Assembly (NCBI GenBank): GCA_021813325.1
Contig: JAKALA010000046.1
Coordinates: 1 to 34,302, forward strand
Origin: a bacterium
GTDB lineage: Bacteria > Verrucomicrobiota > Verrucomicrobiia > Limisphaerales > UBA11358
DNA: 34,302 nucleotides
Direction of reading: 5' to 3'
The notes beneath the pieces are model-generated. The model searched no databases and had not been told where the DNA came from. It worked only from the letters and a program-made list of their open reading frames with translations. The position numbers were made by a program, and so were the translations under genes. This document shows positions 16,619-23,782 of the stretch, piece by piece (within the stretch, counting starts at the first letter, position 1; each line of letters opens with the position of its first letter).

Positions 16619-17473
16619 ATGCCAGTTAAAACATTTAGACCGCTGACGCCGTCCACGCGATACATCACGATCGCGGACTTCAGCGATATTACCAAGGCGA
16701 AGCCGGAGAAGTCGCTCGTCGAAATTCGCAAGAAGACCGGTGGTCGTAACAACTACGGCCGCGTCACTGCGCGTGGTATCGGTGGTGGTCACAAGCAAAA
16801 GATCCGGTTGGTGGATTTCAAACGTAATAAGCACGGTGTGGAAGCTACGGTTGCGGCGATCGAATATGATCCGATGCGTTCGGCGCGTTTGGCGCTGTTG
16901 CAGTATGCTGACGGTGAAAAGCGCTATATCATCGCCCCGGTTGGTATTCAGGTTGGCAAGAAGGTCAGCAGCGGTCCGACGGCTCCTCCCGAGGTGGGTA
17001 ATGCCTTGCCGCTCAAGTCGATTCCGGTCAGCTCGCCCATTCATAATTTGGAATTGGCACCCGGTCGCGGTGGTCAGATTGTTCGTTCCGCTGGCGGTGC
17101 GGCTACCTTGATGTCGCGTGATGAGGGTTACGCTCAGATTCGCCTGCCTTCCGGTGAAATTCGCAAGGTGAACGAAGAGTGCTACGCCACAATTGGTCAA
17201 GTGGGTAATACGGAGCACGAAAATGTCATTTTAGGCAAAGCGGGTCGCACTCGCCATCGTGGCCATCGCGGTATTACACGGGGTATGGCTCGCAACCCGG
17301 TGGATCACCCCAACGGTGGTGGTCAGGGCAAGTCCAAAGGCGGTGGTGGTTGGCAGCAGCTCATGTCGCCTTGGGGCAAAGTGGCCAAGGGGGGCAAGAC
17401 GCGCGCCAAATACAAGCATTCCAATCGTTTCATTGTGGTTCGTCGTAACGGACTGCCAGTCAAAATCAAGTAA
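16619..17473 (+). CDS. rplB: 50S ribosomal protein L2
   Basis: A 284-aa L2, a core 23S rRNA-binding protein near the peptidyl transferase centre. Family blocks present: GRNNYGRVTARGIGGGHKQ, the SPIHNLELAPGRGGQ motif, and the C-terminal PVDHP loop. Asp229-His230 of the loop (D228/H229 in E. coli) are kept, but the next conserved His is Asn232 and a usual Glu is Gln236. L2 is the first gene of this operon; S10, L3, L4 and L23, which usually precede it, are absent upstream. No Shine-Dalgarno sequence precedes the ATG. S19 follows after 6 nt. Confidence 0.97.
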   Translation: MPVKTFRPLTPSTRYITIADFSDITKAKPEKSLVEIRKKTGGRNNYGRVTARGIGGGHKQKIRLVDFKRNKHGVEATVAAIEYDPMRSARLALLQYADGEKRYIIAPVGIQVGKKVSSGPTAPPEVGNALPLKSIPVSSPIHNLELAPGRGGQIVRSAGGAATLMSRDEGYAQIRLPSGEIRKVNEECYATIGQVGNTEHENVILGKAGRTRHRGHRGITRGMARNPVDHPNGGGQGKSKGGGGWQQLMSPWGKVAKGGKTRAKYKHSNRFIVVRRNGLPVKIK

Positions 17474-17479
17474 TCATTT

Positions 17480-17761
17480 ATGGGACGCTCGATAAAAAAA
17501 GGTCCGTATGTTGACGCCGGTTTGCTGGAAAAAATCCAGAAAGCCAAAAGCACCAACCAAAAAAGCCCGATCAAAACCTGGTCGCGCCGTTCCACCATCA
17601 CGCCTGAATTCATTGGTCTGACGTTCACGGTTCACAATGGGAAGGTGTTCAACCCGATTTTTGTGACCGAAAACATGGTGGGTCACAAGCTTGGTGAATT
17701 TTCACTCACGCGCACGTTTAAGAAACACGGCGCTCACACCGCGAAGGCGGAAGCCAAATAG
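17480..17761 (+). CDS. rpsS: 30S ribosomal protein S19
   Basis: 93 aa, normal length. It starts [12 protein letters not shown] and carries the family block [20 protein letters not shown] followed by [23 protein letters not shown]19 binds the head of the 30S subunit near the A site with S13. It lies 6 nt after rplB and 6 nt before rplV, both spacers U-rich and without a Shine-Dalgarno motif, which suggests translational coupling. Confidence 0.97.
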   Translation: MGRSIKKGPYVDAGLLEKIQKAKSTNQKSPIKTWSRRSTITPEFIGLTFTVHNGKVFNPIFVTENMVGHKLGEFSLTRTFKKHGAHTAKAEAK

Positions 17762-17767
17762 TTTATT

Positions 17768-18100
17768 ATGGAAGTTTTCGCAATCTCCAAGAACATCCCG
17801 ATGTCAGCGCAGAAAATGCGCGAAGTCGTGCGTCAGATTCAAGGTTTGCCGGCGCTACAGGCCGAGGCGGTTTTGGCGGTCGTTCCGCGCAAAGGTGCCC
17901 GGTTTGTTGCCAAGACGCTGCATTCGGCGATCGCCAATGCGGAAAACAACAACAAGCTTCGTCCCGAAACCCTGCGCATCAAAGAGGCGGTGGCGGGAAC
18001 GGCAACCACGATCAAGCGTTTTCAGCCCAAGGCCCGCGGTTCTGCCGGCCCGATCCTGAAGCGCCGCTGCCACATCAAAATCACTTTGTCCGACGAATAA
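17768..18100 (+). CDS. rplV: 50S ribosomal protein L22
   Basis: 110 aa, normal length. It shows the L22 hallmarks [19 protein letters not shown] at the N terminus, ANAENNNKL mid-protein, and the long beta-hairpin segment [20 protein letters not shown], which lines the nascent-peptide exit tunnel. The Arg/Ala-rich hairpin tip, where macrolide-resistance mutations occur in other bacteria, looks standard. The gene ends one base before the rpsC start. Confidence 0.97.
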   Translation: MEVFAISKNIPMSAQKMREVVRQIQGLPALQAEAVLAVVPRKGARFVAKTLHSAIANAENNNKLRPETLRIKEAVAGTATTIKRFQPKARGSAGPILKRRCHIKITLSDE

Positions 18101-18101
18101 T

Positions 18102-18776
18102 ATGGGCCAAAAAACCAATCCAATCGGTTTGCGCGTCGCAGTAAACAAAGACTGGCGCTCCAAGTGGTATGCCGACAAAAAAGATTTCGGCAAGTTGCTC
18201 AACGAAGATCGCGAAATTCGCGAACTGCTTAAGAAGAAGCTGGAGTCGGCTTCGGTGCCCAAGATTTTGATTGAGCGCGCGACCAATCGTTGCCGCGTCA
18301 CGATTTTGACCGCGCGTCCGGGTGTGGTCATTGGCCGCAAAGGTTCGGAAATTGACAAGCTCAAGGAAGAACTGAGCAAGAAGACCGGCAAGGAAGTTTA
18401 CGTTGACATCGTCGAAGTCAAGCAGCCTGAGCTGGATGCCCAGCTCGTGGCGGAAAACATCGCGTTGCAGCTTGAGCGGCGTGTTTCGTTCCGCCGCGCC
18501 ATGAAAAAAGCGTTGCAGACTGCCAAGGATTTTGGCGCGGAAGGCATCAAGGTTCGCGCCGGGGGGCGCTTGGGGGGCGCGGAACTGGCCCGGGTGGAAA
18601 TGTATCACTGGGGCCGCGTGCCGTTGCATACGCTTCGGGCGAACATTGACTATGGTTTTGCCGAGGCCAAGACGGTGTATGGCAAGCTTGGCATCAAGTG
18701 CTGGATTTGCAAAGGTGACAACAAGCCGCAGAAGAAGGCGGAAAACAAGCCGGAAACTGTTCCGGCTGCCAGCTAA
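18102..18776 (+). CDS. rpsC: 30S ribosomal protein S3
   Basis: 224 aa. The N-terminal [12 protein letters not shown] and the KH domain with the GxxG loop ([20 protein letters not shown]) identify S3, which forms the mRNA entry channel with S4 and S5. The C-terminal domain carries [12 protein letters not shown]. The last ~20 residues are a Lys/Asn/Glu-rich tail beyond the conserved fold. It starts 1 nt after the rplV stop, so translation is probably coupled. Confidence 0.97.
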   Translation: MGQKTNPIGLRVAVNKDWRSKWYADKKDFGKLLNEDREIRELLKKKLESASVPKILIERATNRCRVTILTARPGVVIGRKGSEIDKLKEELSKKTGKEVYVDIVEVKQPELDAQLVAENIALQLERRVSFRRAMKKALQTAKDFGAEGIKVRAGGRLGGAELARVEMYHWGRVPLHTLRANIDYGFAEAKTVYGKLGIKCWICKGDNKPQKKAENKPETVPAAS

Positions 18777-18798
18777 TTTTTGAGAAAGTTTTTTTGTT

Positions 18799-19221
18799 AT
18801 GGCAATGCAACCGGCAAGAGTGAAGTTTCGCAAGATGCACCGCGGCAATCGCGCGGGACTAGCGATGAGTGGCAATACGGTCGCCTTTGGTGAGTATGGA
18901 TTGATGGCGCTGGAGCGCTGCTGGATGGACGGCAAACAGTTGGAGGCGTGTCGTGTGGCCATTGCGCGCCACATGAAGCGCAAGGGCAAGATGTGGATCC
19001 GGGTGTTTCCGCAGAAATCCTACACCAAGAAGCCTTTGGAAACCCGAATGGGTAAGGGGAAAGCGCCCTTGGAAGGCTGGGTGGCGGTGATTCGTCCGGC
19101 GAACATTTTATTTGAAGTGGACGGCGTTTCTGAAGCGGATGCGCGTGAGTCCATGCGCCTGGCGGCGGCCAAGTTGCCGATCAAAACCAAGTTTATTTCG
19201 CGTCACGCCCACGCGAGCTGA
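18799..19221 (+). CDS. rplP: 50S ribosomal protein L16
   Basis: 140 aa, normal length. It contains the family blocks [21 protein letters not shown] and [20 protein letters not shown], all typical of L16, which positions tRNA at the A site. The conserved arginine-containing segment [15 protein letters not shown] is present. A 22-nt gap with a T-run and a weak GAGAAAG separates it from rpsC. It lies directly before rpmC with a 6-nt spacer. Confidence 0.97.
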   Translation: MAMQPARVKFRKMHRGNRAGLAMSGNTVAFGEYGLMALERCWMDGKQLEACRVAIARHMKRKGKMWIRVFPQKSYTKKPLETRMGKGKAPLEGWVAVIRPANILFEVDGVSEADARESMRLAAAKLPIKTKFISRHAHAS

Positions 19222-19227
19222 TAAGTC

Positions 19228-19428
19228 ATGAAATTTGCTGAAATCAAAGACCTGACGCCGGTGGAGTTGGCGGCCAAGAGCCGTGACCTCCGGCACGAGA
19301 TGTTCAATCTGCGCCTGCAGCAGGCCAGCGCCCAGCTTGAGAAGCCGGCCCGCCTGCGCACGTTGCGCAAGGACATTGCGCGAATCGAAACCCGTATTTC
19401 TGCCTTGCGTAACAAGGCGTCCAAATAA
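19228..19428 (+). CDS. rpmC: 50S ribosomal protein L29
   Basis: 66 aa, two long helices as expected. It starts MKFAEIKDLTPVELAAKSRD and carries the conserved LRHEMFNLRLQQASAQLEKP, then RLRTLRKDIARIETR. L29 sits at the peptide exit site next to L23 and takes part in docking factors such as SRP and trigger factor. Stop-to-start spacers on both sides are 6 nt. Confidence 0.95.
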   Translation: MKFAEIKDLTPVELAAKSRDLRHEMFNLRLQQASAQLEKPARLRTLRKDIARIETRISALRNKASK

Positions 19429-19434
19429 TTTCGT

Positions 19435-19719
19435 ATGGCTGAAGCAACCAATAACGTGGCAACGACCGGCAAGCGCAAACAGCGCATCGGTGAAGTTGTT
19501 TCGAACAAGATGACCAAAACGATTGTAGTGCGCGTGCAGCGCCGGTTTCCGCATCCGCAATACAAGAAAGTGGTCACGTCTTATAAGAAATTTTACGCCC
19601 ACGATGAAAACGCGGTGGCCAAGATCGGTGATACGGTTTGCATTGAGGAATCGCGCCCGTTGTCCAAGCTGAAACGCTGGACGCTTGTCAAGGTGATGGA
19701 AAGCGCAGTCGCAGCCTGA
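19435..19719 (+). CDS. rpsQ: 30S ribosomal protein S17
   Basis: 94 aa, slightly longer than usual because of an N-terminal extension of about 12 residues ([13 protein letters not shown]). The core OB-fold has [19 protein letters not shown] and the basic loop [19 protein letters not shown], then [19 protein letters not shown]17 is a primary 16S rRNA-binding protein. It is 10 nt from rplN. Confidence 0.96.
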   Translation: MAEATNNVATTGKRKQRIGEVVSNKMTKTIVVRVQRRFPHPQYKKVVTSYKKFYAHDENAVAKIGDTVCIEESRPLSKLKRWTLVKVMESAVAA

Positions 19720-19729
19720 TTTTAATTTT

Positions 19730-20095
19730 ATGTTGCAAGTTCGATCCAGTTTGGATGTGGCGGACAACACCGGAGCCAAGGTGGCTTGGAACATCGGGGT
19801 GTTGGGACGCAATCAGACGTATGCCGGCATCGGCGACGTCATCAAGGTTCACATCAAGGAGGCCGCGCCGGACGGCTCGGTGAAGAAGGGGGAAGTGCAT
19901 GACGCCGTCGTGGTGCGCACCAAACACATCATCAATCGTGCGGACGGTTCGGTCCTGCGGTTTGACCGCAACGCCTGTGTGATTATTGACAAGGAAATGA
20001 ACCCCAAGGGCACGCGAATTTTCGGCCCGGTCGCCCGCGAGCTGCGCGACAAGAAGTTCATGAAAATCATTTCGCTCGCGCCCGAAGTCATTTGA
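19730..20095 (+). CDS. rplN: 50S ribosomal protein L14
   Basis: 121 aa, normal length. It starts [20 protein letters not shown] and holds the L14 signature with [17 protein letters not shown] and [21 protein letters not shown], ending [19 protein letters not shown]14 forms an intersubunit bridge and is the docking site of the silencing factor RsfS. rplX follows after 5 nt. Confidence 0.97.
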   Translation: MLQVRSSLDVADNTGAKVAWNIGVLGRNQTYAGIGDVIKVHIKEAAPDGSVKKGEVHDAVVVRTKHIINRADGSVLRFDRNACVIIDKEMNPKGTRIFGPVARELRDKKFMKIISLAPEVI

Positions 20096-20100
20096 AGGTT

Positions 20101-20340
20101 ATGCCAAAGTTTCATGTTAAAAAGGGCGACCAGGTCGTCGTCATCGCCGGCAAGGAAAAGGGCAAGAGCGGCAAGATCATTGCCGTTCTGACCAAGAAAG
20201 AACGCGTGATCGTCGAAGGATTGCAGATGATCAAGAAGCATGTGCGCAAGAGCCAGCAGAACCCGAATGGCGCGATCGTTGAACGTGAAGGTTCAATCCA
20301 TATTTCGAATGTGAAAAAAGCGGAGGCTGCTGCCGCGTAA
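20101..20340 (+). CDS. rplX: 50S ribosomal protein L24
   Basis: 79 aa. The KOW motif KKGDQVVVIAGKEKGKSG identifies L24, an early assembly initiator of the 50S subunit. I chose the ATG at 20101 (MPKFHVKKGD), which has a GAAGG Shine-Dalgarno-like run just upstream overlapping the rplN stop. An in-frame TTG at 20092 would add only three residues. The 34-nt gap to rplE contains the repeated hairpin described separately. Confidence 0.95.
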   Translation: MPKFHVKKGDQVVVIAGKEKGKSGKIIAVLTKKERVIVEGLQMIKKHVRKSQQNPNGAIVEREGSIHISNVKKAEAAAA

Positions 20341-20348
20341 ATCAGTTT

Positions 20349-20366
20349 TCACGGCAAAATCCGTGA
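20349..20366 (+). promoter_or_regulatory. Hairpin copy 1, upstream of rplE
   Basis: TCACGG-CAAAAT-CCGTGA, a perfect 6-bp stem with a 6-nt loop, ending 8 nt before the rplE ATG. A 16-nt core (CACGGCAAAATCCGTG) is identical to the hairpin before rplR (22225-22242). Confidence 0.7.
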
Positions 20367-20374
20367 GAGGTAAA

Positions 20375-20917
20375 ATGAAAGCCAGACTTTACAAGAAATA
20401 CAACGACGAAGTGGTGCCGGCGCTCAAAGCCAAGCACAATTTCAAAAACGTCCATCAGATTCCCAAGTTCGTTAAGATCGTGGTGAACATGGGGGTGAGC
20501 GCGTCCAACGAGAAAGGCGCCATTGATGACGCCGCGAAAGACCTCTCTTTGCTGACGGGCCGCAAGCCGGCCATCAGCCGCTCCCGCAAGGACGTGGCCA
20601 ATTTCAAGCTCCGCAAAAATCAGGCGATCGGCTGCCGGGTGACGCTGCGGGGCGACGCGATGTTTGAATTTTTTGACCGCTTGGTCGCTGCGGCCTTGCC
20701 GCGTATCCGTGACTTCCGTGGATTCAGCCCGCGCAAGTTTGACGGTCGTGGGAATTACACGTTCGGCGTGCCGGATCAGGCGATTTTCCCGGAAATTGAA
20801 CTGGAAAAGATCAAGCGCCAGCAGGGCATGGACATCACCATTGTCACCACGGCGGCAAACGACGTAGAAGGCTTGGATTTATTGCGGTTGATGGGTTTCC
20901 CATTCTCTGAAAAATAA
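20375..20917 (+). CDS. rplE: 50S ribosomal protein L5
   Basis: 180 aa, normal length. It begins MKARLYKKYNDEVVPALK and carries FVKIVVNMGVSASNEKG, the loop GRKPAISRSRKDVANFKLR, and GNYTFGVPDQAIFPEIE. L5 binds 5S rRNA and contacts P-site tRNA. I use the ATG at 20375, preceded by the purine run GAGAGG. A GTG at 20363 is in frame but would fall inside the upstream hairpin. rpsN follows after 15 nt. Confidence 0.96.
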   Translation: MKARLYKKYNDEVVPALKAKHNFKNVHQIPKFVKIVVNMGVSASNEKGAIDDAAKDLSLLTGRKPAISRSRKDVANFKLRKNQAIGCRVTLRGDAMFEFFDRLVAAALPRIRDFRGFSPRKFDGRGNYTFGVPDQAIFPEIELEKIKRQQGMDITIVTTAANDVEGLDLLRLMGFPFSEK

Positions 20918-20932
20918 TTTAAGATCGAATTT

Positions 20933-21202
20933 ATGGCCAAGAAATCATGGTTGGAGCGTAACAAGCGCAAAGCCGAAACGGTTAAGAAATACGCCGCCAT
21001 CCGCGCGGAAATGAAAGCCAAGCGCGACTACGCGGGGCTGTCGAGCCTGCCGCGTGACGCCAGCCCGACCCGCGTGGTGAATCGTTGCTCGATGAGCGGA
21101 CGTCGCCGCGGTTACTGGCGCAAGTTTGGCGTTTCGCGTCTGACGTTCCGTGAAGCCGCGTTGAACGGTTTGATTCCGGGCGTAACCAAGGCCAGTTGGT
21201 GA
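20933..21202 (+). CDS. rpsN: 30S ribosomal protein S14 (zinc-independent long form)
   Basis: 89 aa, the long C-minus type of S14. It has the family block [20 protein letters not shown] followed by [24 protein letters not shown]. Only one cysteine remains, so it cannot form the four-Cys zinc knuckle of the short form. The following 75-nt gap before rpsH is one of the longest inside the operon; it holds a weak imperfect dyad (TCGTC 21225-21229, GACGA 21247-21251) and no gene. Confidence 0.96.
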   Translation: MAKKSWLERNKRKAETVKKYAAIRAEMKAKRDYAGLSSLPRDASPTRVVNRCSMSGRRRGYWRKFGVSRLTFREAALNGLIPGVTKASW

Positions 21203-21277
21203 AGTTTTAGATTCGTGCTTGCTGTCGTCGCCACACTGGTGATGGGGACGAAACGAAGCGCGAAGGTTTGAAATACT

Positions 21278-21664
21278 ATGAGTGATCCTATTTCTGATAT
21301 GTTGACCCGCCTCCGCAATGCGGGGGCCGCGCAGTTGCCGATAATCCGGTTGCCGCACTCCCGCATCAAGGAAAGCCTGGCCAAGCTGTTGCAAAGCGAG
21401 GGCTATGTGGGCGAGGTCGCGGTTGAGGGCGACGTGAAAAAAGTTCTGAAAATCAGCCTGAAATTCAACGGCAAGAAGAGCGTTATCGAAGGTCTCAAAC
21501 GCATCAGCAAGCCTGGTTTGCGCCGCTATGTCGGCTCCACGGAAATTCCCCGTGTGCGCGGCGGCCTGGGGATCGCGGTGGTTTCCACCTCTGAAGGCGT
21601 CATGACGGATGGCCAGGCGCGCAAAAAAAAACTCGGCGGTGAATTGCTCTGCTACATCTGGTAA
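21278..21664 (+). CDS. rpsH: 30S ribosomal protein S8
   Basis: 128 aa, normal length. It starts MSDPISDMLTRLRNAG and ends with the signature VSTSEGVMTDGQARKKKLGGELLCYIW. S8 is a primary 16S rRNA binder in the platform; in E. coli it also represses the spc operon by binding mRNA near rplE. Whether that control exists here is unknown, although hairpins are present before rplE and rplR. A GCGAAGG purine run lies 11 nt before the ATG. Confidence 0.97.
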   Translation: MSDPISDMLTRLRNAGAAQLPIIRLPHSRIKESLAKLLQSEGYVGEVAVEGDVKKVLKISLKFNGKKSVIEGLKRISKPGLRRYVGSTEIPRVRGGLGIAVVSTSEGVMTDGQARKKKLGGELLCYIW

Positions 21665-21670
21665 AATTTT

Positions 21671-22207
21671 ATGTCGCGAATTGGAAAAATACCGATCGTC
21701 ATTCCGCCCAAAGTAAAGGTGGAAGTCGCGGGCAAGCTAGTTTCAGTTGAAGGTCCAAAAGGCAAATTGAAACTGGATCTGCCGCCCCGCACCCGTTGCA
21801 CGGTGGAAAATGGCCGGGCTCTGCTGCATCGCGATGGGGATGCCCCTCGCGACAAGGCTTTGCACGGCTTGAGCCGCGCGTTGGTTTGGAACATGGTCAA
21901 GGGTTGCAGCGAGGGCTTTGTCAAGAAGCTTGAAATTCAAGGCGTCGGCTTCAAGGCGGCCGTCCAAGGCAAGGTGGTCAACCTTGCGCTGGGCTTTTCG
22001 CATCCGATCAACTATGAAATTCCCGATCAGGTCAAAGTGACCGTCGAGGAAAACACCAAGCTGACGATTGAAGGCCCGGACAAGATGCTCGTGGGCAAGG
22101 TGGCCTCGGAGATTCGCAGCTTCTACCCGCCGGAACCTTACAAAGGCAAGGGTGTTCGCTATGTGGGCGAGCACGTCCAACGCAAGGAAGGCAAGACGGT
22201 TCAATAA
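21671..22207 (+). CDS. rplF: 50S ribosomal protein L6
   Basis: 178 aa, normal length. It begins MSRIGKIPIVIPPKVKVEV and has GPKGKLKLDLPP, then KKLEIQGVGFKAAVQGKVVN and the C-terminal PEPYKGKGVRYVGEHVQRKEGK. L6 lies near the factor-binding site and sarcin-ricin loop. It is separated from rpsH by 6 nt, and from rplR by a 45-nt gap containing the second copy of the repeated hairpin. Confidence 0.97.
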   Translation: MSRIGKIPIVIPPKVKVEVAGKLVSVEGPKGKLKLDLPPRTRCTVENGRALLHRDGDAPRDKALHGLSRALVWNMVKGCSEGFVKKLEIQGVGFKAAVQGKVVNLALGFSHPINYEIPDQVKVTVEENTKLTIEGPDKMLVGKVASEIRSFYPPEPYKGKGVRYVGEHVQRKEGKTVQ

Positions 22208-22224
22208 TTAAACGAAAAATTTAG

Positions 22225-22242
22225 CCACGGCAAAATCCGTGG
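22225..22242 (+). promoter_or_regulatory. Hairpin copy 2, upstream of rplR
   Basis: CCACGG-CAAAAT-CCGTGG, a perfect 6-bp stem ending 10 nt before the rplR ATG. Relative to the rplE copy, the outermost pair changes from T-A to C-G while the core and loop stay identical. Confidence 0.7.
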
Positions 22243-22252
22243 ACATATTGAG

Positions 22253-22618
22253 ATGAGAACGGAAAAGAAAATCAAGCTGAAGCAGCTTCGCCGGTGGCGA
22301 ATCCGCAAGAAGGTGTCGGGGACGGCCGAACGTCCGCGCATGAGCGTCTGCTTCACCAATGAAAACATCCACGTGCAGTTCATCGACGATGTGGCCGGCA
22401 AAACGCTGGCGGCAACCTCCACGGTGAGCAAGAGCACGCCTGATCGCGAGAAGCTTTCGGCGAATGTCAACAGCGCCAAGACCGTCGGGTCGCTGGCGGC
22501 AAAGGCAGCGATGGAAAAAGGAATCAGAGCCGTGGTCTTCGATCGGGCCGGCAATCGATTCACCGGCAAGGTCAAGGCGCTGGCGGATGCCGCGCGTGAG
22601 GCTGGACTGAAATTTTAA
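22253..22618 (+). CDS. rplR: 50S ribosomal protein L18
   Basis: 121 aa, normal length. The N-terminal basic arm (KKIKLKQLRRWRIRKKVSGT) and RPRMSVCFTNENIHVQFIDD identify L18, which carries 5S rRNA into the ribosome with L5. The C-terminal AVVFDRAGNRFTGKVKALAD and AAREAGLKF are standard. The ATG is preceded by a short hairpin and the run TTGAG rather than a clear Shine-Dalgarno motif. Confidence 0.96.
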   Translation: MRTEKKIKLKQLRRWRIRKKVSGTAERPRMSVCFTNENIHVQFIDDVAGKTLAATSTVSKSTPDREKLSANVNSAKTVGSLAAKAAMEKGIRAVVFDRAGNRFTGKVKALADAAREAGLKF

Positions 22619-22638
22619 CCTGAACCGGAGATTTTACT

Positions 22639-23280
22639 GTGGCTGAAACTGAAATTATCGAAAATAGCGAACAACAACCGCAGGCCCAACGTGAACCCCG
22701 TGAGCAACGCGGCGGTCAACGCGGACGCGGTGGTCGTTCGGGAGGCCGTCGTCCCGCAGACGAATCTCGCGAAGGCGACGATCTCGCTGAAAAGGTCGTT
22801 TACATCAATCGTTCTTCCAAAGTGGTGAAAGGCGGGCGGCGTTTTAAATTTAGCGCCCTCGTTGTGGTTGGCGACAAGAAGGGCCGCGTGGGAGTCGCGC
22901 TGGGCAAAGCGGCGGAAGTGGCTGATGCCATCCGTCGCGGAGGCGAACTGGCCCGCAACAAGATGCAGGCGGTTTCGTTAAGCGCATCGACGATTCCCCA
23001 TGAAGTTTTTTGCTGTTACGGCGGGGCGAAAATTTTGCTCCGTCCGGCTTCACCTGGAACGGGGATTATTGCCGGCAAAACAGTGCGTGCGGTTCTGGAA
23101 TCAGCCGGGGTAAAGGATATTTTGACCAAATCGCTTGGCTCCAAGAATGCGGCGAATGTGGTGAAAGCCACGCTCAACGGCTTGTTGAGCCTGCGGACCC
23201 GTGAGCAAATTTATAAAAACCGCGGGTTGGAACTGAAGAAAGTAACGCCGGCACCTGCGGTTGAGCCGGTGGCGGCCTGA
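22639..23280 (+). CDS. rpsE: 30S ribosomal protein S5 with RGG-rich N-terminal extension
   Basis: 213 aa with a GTG start and a GGAG motif upstream (22627-22630). The core begins near residue 50 (EKVVYINRSSKVVKGGRRF) and contains VVVGDKKGRVGVALGKAAEV and the conserved RPASPGTGIIAGKTVRAVLE. S5 lies at the mRNA entry and affects decoding accuracy. The first ~48 residues are Gln/Arg/Gly-rich with RGG-like repeats (EQRGGQRGRGGRSGG), absent from typical S5. The C terminus also has a short Ala/Pro/Val tail. The usual next gene rpmD (L30) is absent; rplO follows after 13 nt. Confidence 0.95.
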   Translation: MAETEIIENSEQQPQAQREPREQRGGQRGRGGRSGGRRPADESREGDDLAEKVVYINRSSKVVKGGRRFKFSALVVVGDKKGRVGVALGKAAEVADAIRRGGELARNKMQAVSLSASTIPHEVFCCYGGAKILLRPASPGTGIIAGKTVRAVLESAGVKDILTKSLGSKNAANVVKATLNGLLSLRTREQIYKNRGLELKKVTPAPAVEPVAA

Positions 23281-23293
23281 TTAGAATTTTTTT

Positions 23294-23770
23294 ATGCGAC
23301 TGCACACTCTTAAACCTCGTCCCGGATCAAAGCACCGGCGCAAACGCTTGGGCCAGGGCGAATCCAGCGGCCGTGGCAAAACGGCCGGTCGTGGCGGCAA
23401 GGGCCAGAGCGCCCGTTCCGGTAGTTCCATTCGTGTGGGTTTCGAAGGTGGCCAGATGCCGCTTTTGCGCCGCATTCCCAAGCGCGGGTTTAACAATGCC
23501 CGGTTTGCCACCCAGTATCTCCCGGTAAATGTCGGAGATTTGAACCAGTTTGAAGATGGGGCGCGAGTGGATGAAACCGCCTTGCGCTCTGTGGGACTCG
23601 CCAACGGCGCGGCGGATGGCATCAAAATCCTCGGCGGCGGCGATCTTACCAAAACGCTAATTGTTGTCGTCAGTGCCATCAGTGCTTCGGCCAAGACCAA
23701 GATTGAAGCCAAAGGCGGCACTGTCGAAATCATCGCCTGCAAAAAGGCTGCGCAACCAGTCAAGGCATAA
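23294..23770 (+). CDS. rplO: 50S ribosomal protein L15
   Basis: 158 aa. The N terminus MRLHTLKPRPGSKHRRKRLG and the Gly/Arg-rich GRGKTAGRGGKGQSARSG are typical of the L15 extension that reaches into the 50S interior. FEGGQMPLLRRIPKRGFNN is the conserved L15 block. The C-terminal part, ending KAAQPVKA, is ordinary. It precedes secY by 12 nt. Confidence 0.96.
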   Translation: MRLHTLKPRPGSKHRRKRLGQGESSGRGKTAGRGGKGQSARSGSSIRVGFEGGQMPLLRRIPKRGFNNARFATQYLPVNVGDLNQFEDGARVDETALRSVGLANGAADGIKILGGGDLTKTLIVVVSAISASAKTKIEAKGGTVEIIACKKAAQPVKA

Positions 23771-23782
23771 CAGGGCTGAAGA

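Noticed and set aside
21203-21277. rpsN-rpsH gap as an r-protein regulatory element
   Set aside because: Only a weak interrupted dyad (TCGTC/GACGA) is seen, with no second copy or covariation to support it.
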